A stretch of 64,000 nt of DNA from ZC4RG29 sp964521255 (GTDB taxonomy: Bacteria; Bacteroidota; Bacteroidia; Cytophagales; Cyclobacteriaceae): the NCBI GenBank assembly GCA_964521255.1, contig CAZFRM010000022.1, positions 1 through 64,000 of the forward strand. The letters run 5' to 3'. Shown here piece after piece: positions 1 through 9,020 of this stretch (within the stretch, counting starts at the first letter, position 1; each line of letters begins with the position of its first letter). The notes beneath the pieces were generated by a model. The model was not told the origin of the DNA. It saw only the letters and a program-made list of their open reading frames with translations, and did not search any database. Both the position numbers and the translations under genes were made by a program.

Positions 1-1
1 T

Positions 2-892
2 ACTGTTACAATTAACATTACCCCTGTTAACGATGCACCTGTAGCAGCAGACGATAATGCCGCAACCCTGAAAAACAGTTCAGTTCTGATCGATCTTCTT
101 TCTAACGACTCTGATGAAGAAAATAACCTTGATCCTGCGACAGTAACAATCATAGGAAACGTTAGTAACGGATCGCTGACAATAAATCCATCAACGGGTG
201 TGGCTACGTATACTCCTGCCAACGGTTTCACCGGTAATGATTCATTCACGTATACAATAAATGATACTGATGGATTAGCATCAAATGTGGCTACTGTTAC
301 TATCGTTATATCCCCTGTAAATGATCCTCCTGTTGCGATCAATGACGGACCTATAATCCACGCCAGCGGATTGCCGCTTACAATAGATGTTCTTGCCAAT
401 GATAGTGACCCTGATAACACTACAGATGAACTGACTATTATTTCCGTAACTCCTCCAACCTTTGGAACGGTAACCATTGAGAATGGCGTTGTTGTTTACG
501 AACCGTCAGGTACTTCATCAGGTACTGTGACCTTTACGTATACAATCCAGGATCCTGAAGGACTTACCAGTACAGCCACGGTTACTATTCAATACGAATA
601 TGCTTCATTAAAAATTTCAGAAGGGTTTTCTCCCAATGGCGATGGCCGAAATGATACCTGGTATATCAGAAGTATTGAGAGCCACCCGAATAATGTTGTT
701 AAAGTATTCGACCGCTGGGGGCTGCTTGTATTTGAAACCAAACAGTACGATAACGCAAGTGTGGTATGGGATGGCCGGGCCAACACCGGTATACAATCGG
801 GTAACTATCTCGATCAGGGAACTTACTACTACATTGTCGACCTTGGAGACCGTACTAAACAATTGAGTGGATATGTGATGATTGTTCGATAA
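2..892 (+). CDS. Secreted adhesin-like protein with T9SS type B C-terminal domain (5' end outside window)
   Basis: Only the last 296 codons are seen; the frame is open to the left edge, and no convincing internal start exists, so this is the tail of a much larger protein. The visible part holds tandem beta-sandwich modules of the cadherin-like/tandem-95 kind, marked by VNDAPVA and VNDPPVA linkers, followed from about base 600 by a gliding-motility-associated C-terminal domain (CHU_C type; motif FSPNGDGRNDTW, then VFDRWGLLVFE and a final GYVMIVR). Known role of that domain: a type B sorting signal that sends the protein through the type IX secretion system to the cell surface. The next two genes, PorP/SprF-like and OmpA-like, are its usual genomic partners, and the 5' neighbours lie 12-40 bases away, so one operon is likely. 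The substrate or ligand of this surface protein cannot be told from the tail. Confidence 0.9.
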   Translation, partial: TVTINITPVNDAPVAADDNAATLKNSSVLIDLLSNDSDEENNLDPATVTIIGNVSNGSLTINPSTGVATYTPANGFTGNDSFTYTINDTDGLASNVATVTIVISPVNDPPVAINDGPIIHASGLPLTIDVLANDSDPDNTTDELTIISVTPPTFGTVTIENGVVVYEPSGTSSGTVTFTYTIQDPEGLTSTATVTIQYEYASLKISEGFSPNGDGRNDTWYIRSIESHPNNVVKVFDRWGLLVFETKQYDNASVVWDGRANTGIQSGNYLDQGTYYYIVDLGDRTKQLSGYVMIVR

Positions 893-931
893 CAAATCAG
901 ACCAATGTTAAATCGCAGAAAAATTATTACC

Positions 932-1873
932 ATGAATAAAATAAAGCGCCATCTGATTTTTGTAATGCTATCAGGCATGGCTTCTTTGATAATTCACAAT
1001 AGCTATGGACAGCAAAACCCCATCTTCACGCAATATATGTTTAACGGGTTAGTCTTAAATCCTGCGTATTCCGGAAGTCACGGCGCCACAACGTTAACGG
1101 CATCCTATCGCAAGCAATGGACGGGTATAAACGGTGCACCACAGACTACAGTATTCTCCGGTCATAGTCCAATAAAATTTACGCGCTCCGCGGCAGGCTT
1201 TGTCGCCATGAATGACAGGCTCGGGGTAACTAATCAAAATATGATTTATGGCACCTATGCCTATCGCATTCCCGTTTCCGAATACGGCCGGCTATCGGTT
1301 GGCGGGCAGGCAGGTGCAACATTCTATGGTACGAACTTATCTGATCTCAATATTGTAACCGACGGCGATTTGCCGGATGATGCCTTTGCCCGTAACGAGA
1401 GCAGTGTATTGCCTAACCTTGGCATTGGCATTTATTACCACAGCAAGAAAAACTACGTCGGTCTGTCAATACCAACACTGATCAACAACAAACTAAACAG
1501 TCAGGATGCATTGATGAAAGCGCGTCAACAAAGGCACTACTTCCTTTCCGCAGGGCATGTGTTTGATCTAAGTCTGGATTTAAAATTAAAGCCCAATGTT
1601 TTATTAAAATGGATTGAGGACGGAGCTTTTCAATATGATATAAATGCTAACCTTCTCATTAAAGAAACGGTATGGGTTGGCGTCTCTTATCGTATGCAAG
1701 ATTCAATTGACGGCCTGCTGGAATGGAATATTAACGATCAGTTTAGCTTTGGGTATTCTTACGGTTATCCTACAAGTGATCTGGCTTCTTTACAATCCGG
1801 CACACATGAATTTGTACTTAACTACAGGATAAAGAAAAATAAAAACATTATCCTCTCACCCCGATATTTTTAA
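932..1873 (+). CDS. PorP/SprF family type IX secretion outer-membrane protein
   Basis: A 313-residue protein with an N-terminal signal peptide (hydrophobic stretch FVMLSGMASLII, cleavage likely after NSYG) and the PorP/SprF opening motif QNPIFTQYMFNGLVLNPAYSG, then alternating beta strands to a C-terminal strand typical of an outer-membrane barrel. Family members sit in the outer membrane and help secrete or anchor T9SS type B substrates, each working with a linked substrate. That fits its place between the type B substrate upstream and the OmpA-like protein 4 bases downstream. An upstream in-frame ATG at 905 would add nine residues ahead of the signal peptide; the ATG at 932 gives a normal signal peptide and was preferred. 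Length is normal for the family (about 300-340). Confidence 0.88.
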   Translation: MNKIKRHLIFVMLSGMASLIIHNSYGQQNPIFTQYMFNGLVLNPAYSGSHGATTLTASYRKQWTGINGAPQTTVFSGHSPIKFTRSAAGFVAMNDRLGVTNQNMIYGTYAYRIPVSEYGRLSVGGQAGATFYGTNLSDLNIVTDGDLPDDAFARNESSVLPNLGIGIYYHSKKNYVGLSIPTLINNKLNSQDALMKARQQRHYFLSAGHVFDLSLDLKLKPNVLLKWIEDGAFQYDINANLLIKETVWVGVSYRMQDSIDGLLEWNINDQFSFGYSYGYPTSDLASLQSGTHEFVLNYRIKKNKNIILSPRYF

Positions 1874-1877
1874 AACT

Positions 1878-4800
1878 GTGAAAAAAATATTCTTCATCTG
1901 CTTTACTTTATTTATTGCGGGAAGTGGTTTTGCCCAGCATAGCAGCAAGGCTTATCAAAAGCTTGCTGATTCACTTTTTGAGTATCACAACTACCAGCAT
2001 GCGGCTACCTATTATGAAAAGGCAATAAAAAAATCTGAGCAGCCCGGGAATATTATGCTTCATGTTGCCCGATGCAATAGTAAAATGAACAAGATGAGTG
2101 AGGCTGAACAATGGTATAAAAAAGCAAAAGATAATCACACCACGTTTAAGCGCCAGGATACCTACGATTTTGCACAGACATTATTAGCACTCAACAAACG
2201 ATCTGAAGCCGAAGCAACTCTTCGTGAACATCTGAATGTTGATCCAGGCGCTCATCAACTTAGAAAACTGCTGGATGATATTGAGCATGTTGAGAAATAC
2301 TACAAAGACTCCGCAACATATTACGTTACTTCCTTGCCTATCAACACAGCCGAAGCTGAATTTGCTCCAGCCTATTACAAAGATGGAATTGTATTTTCTT
2401 CATCTCAACCACAAAGCTTTTCAAAAAAGAAGTACCATTGGGATAACAGCAATTTTCTGAATCTTTATTACAGTAAATCCGTCAATGAGCAATTACAAAA
2501 ACCGGAATTATTTCAAAAAGAATTAGACAGTCGCTTTCATGATGGACCAGCTGTTTTTTACGATGGTTATGAGCGTATGATTGTAAATCGAAATCGTGCT
2601 GTTCAAGCACCAGGTAAAACAGATACATGGATATGGCACCTCTCCCTTTATGATGCACAACAATCAAAAGTTAACGGCACCTGGGAACTAAACTTATTGC
2701 CGTTTGATGAACCTCCTTATTCATTGGCACATCCTTCAATAAGCGAAGATGGCAATGTGTTATACTTTGTATCGGATAAACCCGGTGGCTATGGTGGAAC
2801 GGACATCTATCGGGCTACTAAGATAAACGGTACCTGGAGCAAACCATTTAATTTGGGACCAACTATCAATACTCCTGGCAACGAAGTGTTTCCTTTCTTT
2901 AATGGCAGCACTTTATATTTTGCATCTAACGGGCACGGTGGACTTGGAGGTCTTGACATCTTCAAGAGTGTCAATACTATTAATGGGTTTACTCCTCCCC
3001 AAAACATGGGTTTTCCTATTAACTCAAACGCAGATGATTTCGCCTTCATCACGAAGGGAGATGAACAAAATGGATACTTTTCTTCGTCACGAAATGGCAA
3101 TGATGATTTGTTTGATTTTTACAAACGCGCTGAAATAATAAAAATGCTGGCGCATGTTTCTGATGCTGTAACCAAAGAACCATTACCAGGAACAACAATC
3201 AAGTTGATGACCTCAACAAATGAGGACAAAGAATTAATTGCCGATTCTGCTGGTTATGTTCATTTTCAATTAAGCAAAGAATCTGCTTATGTTCTTATCG
3301 GCGACAAAGATGGCAAGACCGGAATGATAACGGGGTTTGCATTACCGGAAGAAGATCATCAACATATAACACACCCGGTGGCATTGCTTGGAGACACTAC
3401 ACGAATTGTGTGTATAGGAACAATTGCAAATGAATTTGGTCAGACACAGAATGCTTCCGCTATTACTATCTATGATGAAACTACGGGTAAAAAAATCGAA
3501 CATGGTCAGCAAAAATCATTGGTAAACTTCCTGGGTGAAAAGGGGCATTCGTATCGTGTAGAAATTCAAAATGAACATGGTGATGTCACCATACACCAGC
3601 TTTCAATACAACCGGATGAAAGTAGTTCAAAAACCTGGAACATGGTTTTGAAAAAATCCATACTCACTTTGCGTATGGCTGCTCGGGTATTCAATGCTGA
3701 AAATAATCAACCTCTTGCAGGAGCCACTGTAAAAATAATTACATTTTCAGAACCTGATCAGGAGTTAACTGCTAACAATGATGGCATTGTTGAATTCATA
3801 TTGACAGAAGGAACCGCTTATGTAGTACTTGGTTCAAAAGATAATCTTAACGGAATGCATACGGGGGTAGCGGAACAGGGAACAGAAAAATCATCCGTCA
3901 TTCACCCGGTACCTGCGCACGGCGATCCGGTCAGTACCCTACCCGTTGTTGCCCTGATTACCGATGACAAAGGTGAAATACTAAATGATGCCACAGTAGT
4001 TGTCACTGAGAAGACAACGGGAGAAAGCGTACCTGCTGAAATAACGGACGGTGTAGTAAGCTTTTTTGGTGAAAGAGAAAAAGTATATGACATCAAAGTT
4101 GAATCAAATGGATATCAAACTACCCATGATGAAGTCACTATTTCAAAAGATGTGACTGTAGTCGATAAAATGTCATTGATTCTTGAGAGAAAATTTACTC
4201 CATCACCCGTAACATACCCGATGACCGCAAGAGTATTTAAAGAAGAAGACAATTCACCTCTTGCAGACGCGGAAGTAGTTATTACCACTTTCACTGAACC
4301 TGATAAAGAATTAATTGCCGATAAAGATGGGTTGATAGACTTTAGCCTGTCTGAAGGTTCAGCCTATATCATTTTGGCCAGTAAAGACGGATATCACGGG
4401 ATGTACACTGGTGTAGCAGAAAAGGGAAGTGACAATTCAACGATCATCCATCCCGTATCAACCAAATTAAATAGTGAAAAGCAAGTACCTGTAATGGCTC
4501 AGGTGCCGGTGGCGTTGAACTCAGAACTGACCGCAGATAATCTTACTGTCACAGAAAAATCATCTGGAGAAATCATTCCCGCGGAACTTAGCAATGGAAT
4601 TCTGAATTTTTACGGCGACACCGGAGAGACTTACACGATAACAATAAAAGATCAGGCGCTTAATCGTCCAATAGTACAAGACATAACTATTCCTGTTGAG
4701 CAAAATCAAATAAAGAAAGTTGCACTTTCTCTCGGCGGTAATGATTTATTACAATCTCCAGGTAACTCAACAACGGTTTCAGCAAACAATGCATCTGAAA

Positions 4801-7076
4801 ATCACGTGCCTATGGTAGGAAGAATTACCGATACTAACGGAGATGTTATAAGTAATGCTATCGTAACCGTAACCGACAAAACAACGGGTGAAAAAATTCC
4901 AGTGCAATATAAAGACGGCCTGTTGAGTTTTTACGGCGAAAAAGGAAAGAACTATTCAATATCAGTTGAAGAAAATAACCATCAATTCAAAACCGAAGAA
5001 GTAAGTGTACCCATTGAGACTTCAATGCCAGGCAAAATTTCAATCACACTTGAAAAAAATAAACTTCCCTCTTATCAGATGGCAGCACGTGTATTTAGAT
5101 CAGAAGACAATACAGCCCTTGCCGGTGCAAACATAACCATAACAAGTTTTAATGATTTTGATACAGAACTTATAGCAGACAGTTTAGGTATTGCTGATTT
5201 TACAATGACAGAGGGTAGCGCCTTCATAATCTTTGCTCACAAGGATGAATACCATGGAATGTACTCTGGCGTTGTGGAGAAAGGGACTGATAAGTCTTCC
5301 GTCATTCATCCTGTATCCGCTACTAAACAATCAGAACAACAAGTTCCTGTTGTAGCCCAACTGACAACCAACAACACAGCTTTGCATTTAAGTGAGGAAG
5401 ATGTTACGGTTACCGAAAAATCATCAGGTGAAATAATGCCTGCTCAATTGAGTAACGGCTTGCTTAGCTTTTACGGAGACAAGGGGGAAGCATATACGAT
5501 TACTATTGAAGATCAGGATAAGCATCGGACAGAAGAAGTTGTTATAGGAAAGCACGCAACAGGAGTCCAAAAAATTTCTCTTGTTGAAAATGAAGAAGAG
5601 AAATTGATTTCTTTAACTATGGCTGTCCATGTATTCAGGGCTGACAATCAATCTTCTTTAAGTGACGCGGACGTCAAGATCATAAGTTTCAGTGAACCTG
5701 ATCAGGAGTTCACTACCAATACGGATGGAATATCAGATTTTAGTTTACCTGAAGGGACAGCATTCGTTGCTGTTGGAACTATAAATGGATATACCGGCAT
5801 GTACACCGGAATTGCTGAGTTGGAACCCGAAAAGGATAAGGCAATTTATCCGATACCCGTTTATGCCATGCAAGAAAATCAGGTACAGGTTGTTGGTTTT
5901 GCACGAAGTGAAAATGGAAAACAACTTAGCCCAACACAAGTTCAGGTAACTAATAAAAGAACAGGCGAAGAGGTACCAGCTCAAAACCAAAACGGACTTC
6001 TTTCCTTTGTAGGCGAAAAAGGTAATACATACAATATTCAGGTGAGTGCAGAAGGTTACGATGCATTCGCGAAGGAAATTACTTTGGATAACGCATCATC
6101 CATAGTGAAATCATTTACGATGAGTATTCCGGAAAATAATACAATGCCTGTTTCCTCTACTTTGATCGTACTTAACGCCGATGGAAATACTTCACGATTC
6201 TACATCAGCTCCAGTGAATCGCATAGTGAAATACTTGAACGCGATGGAAATCTTTATTTGTTAAATGGATCAACGGAAAAAAAATTAGATCAGGGTAGCC
6301 TGGCCGAATTCAAAGAAGACCCTGCTGCTTATCTGAAAAACACAGGTCTTTCGTTTGATGATGTTATCACACTGCAAAATATTTACTTCGATTATAACAA
6401 AGCTTTACTGGATGAGGTTGACAAAAAAGAACTTGATAAAGCAAAGACTGTTCTTCAACGTTATTCTTCCTTAAAACTTACCATTGGCGCACATGCTGAT
6501 GATCGCGGAGACGATAAGTATAATCTTAATCTATCGAAAAGGCGTGCTAAGGCTGTGGAGTCTTACCTTATTAAGAAAGGTATAAAGCCCGATCATATAT
6601 TCATTCACGCATATGGTGAGTCCGTACCGGCGATACCCTGCTCAGCAAATTGCAGTGAAGATGATCACCAAAAAAACAGGAGAGCTGAATTTACGTTGCA
6701 AACAACAATGGCAACAGCATTACCTATGACAAATGATAAGGTTAAATCTACATCAAGGATAAATTCCTCAGACAACAAAGCATTACTTGAAAAATACGGT
6801 AACAAAGAAATTGAAGGTTTGTCTTTTAAAATAAATATCGGAGCATACAGACATAATCATTCACTTACATTCGATAATCTTAAAGATTTGGGAACTGTTG
6901 AGAAAGATCATGAAAATGGAATTACCTATTATTATCTTGCCTCCTACTCTACTTTACAATCAGCTCGCAGTATTCGTCAGCAGGTTATTGAACGAGGAAT
7001 TAAAGATGCTTTTATATCGATCTTTAGCAACGACCAAAAGATTTCATTCACAACGTTCGTATCGATGGCAGAATAG
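1878..7076 (+). CDS. Large TPR/PD40/A-B repeat/OmpA/SPOR-like envelope protein (PorE-like architecture)
   Basis: A 1,732-residue exported protein starting at a GTG 4 bases after the PorP/SprF stop. In order: signal peptide (1-19, ending SGFAQ); TPR-like helices (about 20-140); PD40 beta-propeller repeats (about 150-415; motifs SEDGNVLYFVSD and GGTDIYRA); a long array of two alternating beta modules (about 422-1416); an OmpA-type peptidoglycan-binding domain (about 1494-1608; IYFDYNKALL, HADDRGDDKYN, LSKRRA); and a C-terminal SPOR-like segment (about 1647-1732; FKINIGAYR). Five A modules carry (M)AARVF...EGSAY...GMYTGVAEKG...HPV and six B modules carry VTEKSSGE...GLLSFYGEKG. Inferred role: a periplasmic or outer-membrane-linked scaffold tying T9SS or surface machinery to peptidoglycan, as known for PorE-like proteins. 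The family normally has one or two regulatory-like modules, so the expanded array is unusual. Confidence 0.85.
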   Translation: MKKIFFICFTLFIAGSGFAQHSSKAYQKLADSLFEYHNYQHAATYYEKAIKKSEQPGNIMLHVARCNSKMNKMSEAEQWYKKAKDNHTTFKRQDTYDFAQTLLALNKRSEAEATLREHLNVDPGAHQLRKLLDDIEHVEKYYKDSATYYVTSLPINTAEAEFAPAYYKDGIVFSSSQPQSFSKKKYHWDNSNFLNLYYSKSVNEQLQKPELFQKELDSRFHDGPAVFYDGYERMIVNRNRAVQAPGKTDTWIWHLSLYDAQQSKVNGTWELNLLPFDEPPYSLAHPSISEDGNVLYFVSDKPGGYGGTDIYRATKINGTWSKPFNLGPTINTPGNEVFPFFNGSTLYFASNGHGGLGGLDIFKSVNTINGFTPPQNMGFPINSNADDFAFITKGDEQNGYFSSSRNGNDDLFDFYKRAEIIKMLAHVSDAVTKEPLPGTTIKLMTSTNEDKELIADSAGYVHFQLSKESAYVLIGDKDGKTGMITGFALPEEDHQHITHPVALLGDTTRIVCIGTIANEFGQTQNASAITIYDETTGKKIEHGQQKSLVNFLGEKGHSYRVEIQNEHGDVTIHQLSIQPDESSSKTWNMVLKKSILTLRMAARVFNAENNQPLAGATVKIITFSEPDQELTANNDGIVEFILTEGTAYVVLGSKDNLNGMHTGVAEQGTEKSSVIHPVPAHGDPVSTLPVVALITDDKGEILNDATVVVTEKTTGESVPAEITDGVVSFFGEREKVYDIKVESNGYQTTHDEVTISKDVTVVDKMSLILERKFTPSPVTYPMTARVFKEEDNSPLADAEVVITTFTEPDKELIADKDGLIDFSLSEGSAYIILASKDGYHGMYTGVAEKGSDNSTIIHPVSTKLNSEKQVPVMAQVPVALNSELTADNLTVTEKSSGEIIPAELSNGILNFYGDTGETYTITIKDQALNRPIVQDITIPVEQNQIKKVALSLGGNDLLQSPGNSTTVSANNASENHVPMVGRITDTNGDVISNAIVTVTDKTTGEKIPVQYKDGLLSFYGEKGKNYSISVEENNHQFKTEEVSVPIETSMPGKISITLEKNKLPSYQMAARVFRSEDNTALAGANITITSFNDFDTELIADSLGIADFTMTEGSAFIIFAHKDEYHGMYSGVVEKGTDKSSVIHPVSATKQSEQQVPVVAQLTTNNTALHLSEEDVTVTEKSSGEIMPAQLSNGLLSFYGDKGEAYTITIEDQDKHRTEEVVIGKHATGVQKISLVENEEEKLISLTMAVHVFRADNQSSLSDADVKIISFSEPDQEFTTNTDGISDFSLPEGTAFVAVGTINGYTGMYTGIAELEPEKDKAIYPIPVYAMQENQVQVVGFARSENGKQLSPTQVQVTNKRTGEEVPAQNQNGLLSFVGEKGNTYNIQVSAEGYDAFAKEITLDNASSIVKSFTMSIPENNTMPVSSTLIVLNADGNTSRFYISSSESHSEILERDGNLYLLNGSTEKKLDQGSLAEFKEDPAAYLKNTGLSFDDVITLQNIYFDYNKALLDEVDKKELDKAKTVLQRYSSLKLTIGAHADDRGDDKYNLNLSKRRAKAVESYLIKKGIKPDHIFIHAYGESVPAIPCSANCSEDDHQKNRRAEFTLQTTMATALPMTNDKVKSTSRINSSDNKALLEKYGNKEIEGLSFKINIGAYRHNHSLTFDNLKDLGTVEKDHENGITYYYLASYSTLQSARSIRQQVIERGIKDAFISIFSNDQKISFTTFVSMAE

Positions 7077-7124
7077 CAATGAAAGAATTGCTCAGGACTT
7101 TTAAAGTGATTTCAAAAAAAGAGA

Positions 7125-7556
7125 CTAACGGCCCGTTATGTAATGCTCCAGGTGTTCAATGATGTAGCGTTGCTCTTCGATAATAAACCGCACAACATCA
7201 CCAATAGAAATTACACCTACTACTTTTTCATCTTCAACAACAGGTAAGTGTCGGATATATTTATTGGTCATAAGATGCATGCAATCTTCAATGGACGTGT
7301 CAGGCGTAACGGTTATTAGGTTAGGTGTCATAAGATCTTTGATCAAGGAGTTTTTTGACAATTTGCCTTTAAGAATCCCCTTCCTGGAGTAGTCGCGTTC
7401 AGTAAAAATACCAACCAATTTTTCGCCCTCCATTACTAAAATGCCTCCGATGTTCTTTTCCTGCATGACTTCAAGAGCGCCAAACACCGTCACCTCAGGG
7501 CCTATGGATACAACGGTATGTCCTTTTTCTTCAAGAATATTTCTGACTTTTCCCAT
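7125..7556 (-). CDS. Two-CBS-domain protein
   Basis: A 143-residue cytosolic protein made of a CBS pair: first motif around TVFGALEVMQEKNIGGILVM with GIFTERDYSRKGI, second around TSIEDCMHLMTNKYIRHLPV with VVGVISIGDVV. CBS pairs bind adenine nucleotides or related ligands and usually regulate an attached or partner protein; no catalytic domain is present here, so the partner is unknown. The ATG at 7556 (MGKVRNILEEKG) is chosen over an upstream in-frame start, which would add 22 residues of non-CBS character. It is convergent with the OmpA-like gene (48-base gap) and lies 96 bases downstream of nuoN, with its own candidate promoter in that gap. Confidence 0.85.
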   Translation of the reverse strand: MGKVRNILEEKGHTVVSIGPEVTVFGALEVMQEKNIGGILVMEGEKLVGIFTERDYSRKGILKGKLSKNSLIKDLMTPNLITVTPDTSIEDCMHLMTNKYIRHLPVVEDEKVVGVISIGDVVRFIIEEQRYIIEHLEHYITGR

Positions 7557-7577
7557 ACTAATAACATAGCTAACGAT

Positions 7578-7608
7578 TGAAAATAGTTTTTTTGAGAGAT
7601 TTATGCAA
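7578..7608 (-). promoter_or_regulatory. Candidate Bacteroidota-type promoter of the CBS gene
   Basis: On the minus strand a TTG (7606-7608), a 20-base spacer and TATTTTCA (7578-7585) resemble the Bacteroidota -33/-7 pattern TTG-N(about 19-21)-TAnnTTTG, with two mismatches in the -7 box. It would start transcription about 15-20 bases before the ATG at 7556. This is inference from a short motif. Confidence 0.3.
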
Positions 7609-7652
7609 GAGCATTTCTCCAAAATCTTAAAATATGGAAGAGATAACGAATT

Positions 7653-9017
7653 TTATAGGGCTAGCAAATCAGGAAACAAGCCTAAAATAAAACTTAGCGC
7701 GGCAAGAAGCACCAGCAAAATCTTTGTTGTCCGTGATATTTGAATGGATTTACTATCGGCAGATTTGAAATACATCGCAATGATCAGTTGAAAATAATAA
7801 TAAACTCCAATGAGAGAAGTGAACACTGCTAATAAGACAAGGCCGAGATAACCCTGTTGTAAGGCTTGCGTAAAGATCATATACTTTGCAAAGAATCCAG
7901 CCAATGGCGGAATGCCCGCCAGGGATAAAACTGAAATCGTCATTACAAAAGCAAGAAACGGATTCTTTTGCGCAAGTCCGTTAAATCCTTCAATAGAAAC
8001 TTGTTCTTCGTTGGCAGAGAGAATATGAAGAACGGTAAAGGCTCCCAAGGTTGCGACAGAATAAGATGCTACATAGTAAAGAATGACACCCGATCCCTTA
8101 TCATTCATCGCTACCAATGTAATGAGCAAATATCCTGCGTGCGCTATACTTGAATAGGCCAGCAACCGCTTAACGTTTTTCTGAAACACGGCTGTGATAT
8201 TGCTGACCAGTAAAGTCAAAACTACCAGCACTTGTATTATTCCGGCCCATTGAACATACACGGTAGAGAAGCACATCGAAAATAATCTGTAGAAACCTGC
8301 AAATGCTGCGATCTTAACAATGGTAGACATAAAAGCAGTAACCACAGTAGGTGAACCCTGATATACATCTGGTGCCCAGAAATGAAAAGGAGCGGCTGAA
8401 ATTTTAAATGCCAGTCCTACCAACATCATCACTATACCAATGTAAAGCATGGAAGGAAATACAAGACCTTCCTGAATTTTACTTGCAATGGTACTAAGAT
8501 CAAATGAGCCGGTTGATCCATAGATCAGCGCTACTCCAAATAATAAAAATCCGGTAGCGAAAGAACCCATGAGGAAATATTTGAACGCTGCTTCATTTGA
8601 AAGAATATCTTTCATGCGGCTTCCTGCAAGAATATATAATGAAATAGAAAGAATTTCTATACCCAGAAAAAGCATCACCATGTTATGATATGATACCATG
8701 AACACAGCACCTACAAGAGAGAAAAGTACAATAGCGAAATGATCTGTCACTTCAGTAGACTGATGAAAGTAATCTTTCGCCATTACCACCCATAACAACG
8801 CAACCACTGAAATCAAAGCACTGAATGCAACGGCCTGCCGGTCAAACAACAGCATATTGCTGAAATAATAGGACGATGTATTCCAGTCACTAAAAACCAA
8901 AACCGCCGATGCCACCAAACCCAGTACGACTATTGGAAATAAATATTTACGGAGATTTGCTATCTCAGCGATGAGCGAAAAAATACCCAAACCAGAAAGA
9001 ATATAAACTGCGTTCAT
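7653..9017 (-). CDS. nuoN: NADH-quinone oxidoreductase subunit N (complex I, operon 1)
   Basis: A 454-residue polytopic membrane protein of the Mrp antiporter-like family, one of the three proton-channel subunits in the membrane arm of complex I. Family marks visible: LGIEILSISLYILAGS with the conserved membrane glutamate, FKISAAPFHFWAPDVYQGSP, and KRLLAYSSIAHAGY with the conserved lysine/histidine line. Length is normal (about 450-490). It is the last gene of the first nuo operon, starting 3 bases after the nuoM stop. The product differs clearly from the second NuoN at 31,111-32,541 (for example GMIAYLRKRERS replaces the ILAGSRMKDI segment), so this is not a recent duplicate. Confidence 0.96.
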   Translation of the reverse strand: MNAVYILSGLGIFSLIAEIANLRKYLFPIVVLGLVASAVLVFSDWNTSSYYFSNMLLFDRQAVAFSALISVVALLWVVMAKDYFHQSTEVTDHFAIVLFSLVGAVFMVSYHNMVMLFLGIEILSISLYILAGSRMKDILSNEAAFKYFLMGSFATGFLLFGVALIYGSTGSFDLSTIASKIQEGLVFPSMLYIGIVMMLVGLAFKISAAPFHFWAPDVYQGSPTVVTAFMSTIVKIAAFAGFYRLFSMCFSTVYVQWAGIIQVLVVLTLLVSNITAVFQKNVKRLLAYSSIAHAGYLLITLVAMNDKGSGVILYYVASYSVATLGAFTVLHILSANEEQVSIEGFNGLAQKNPFLAFVMTISVLSLAGIPPLAGFFAKYMIFTQALQQGYLGLVLLAVFTSLIGVYYYFQLIIAMYFKSADSKSIQISRTTKILLVLLAALSFILGLFPDLLAL

Positions 9018-9020
9018 GCT

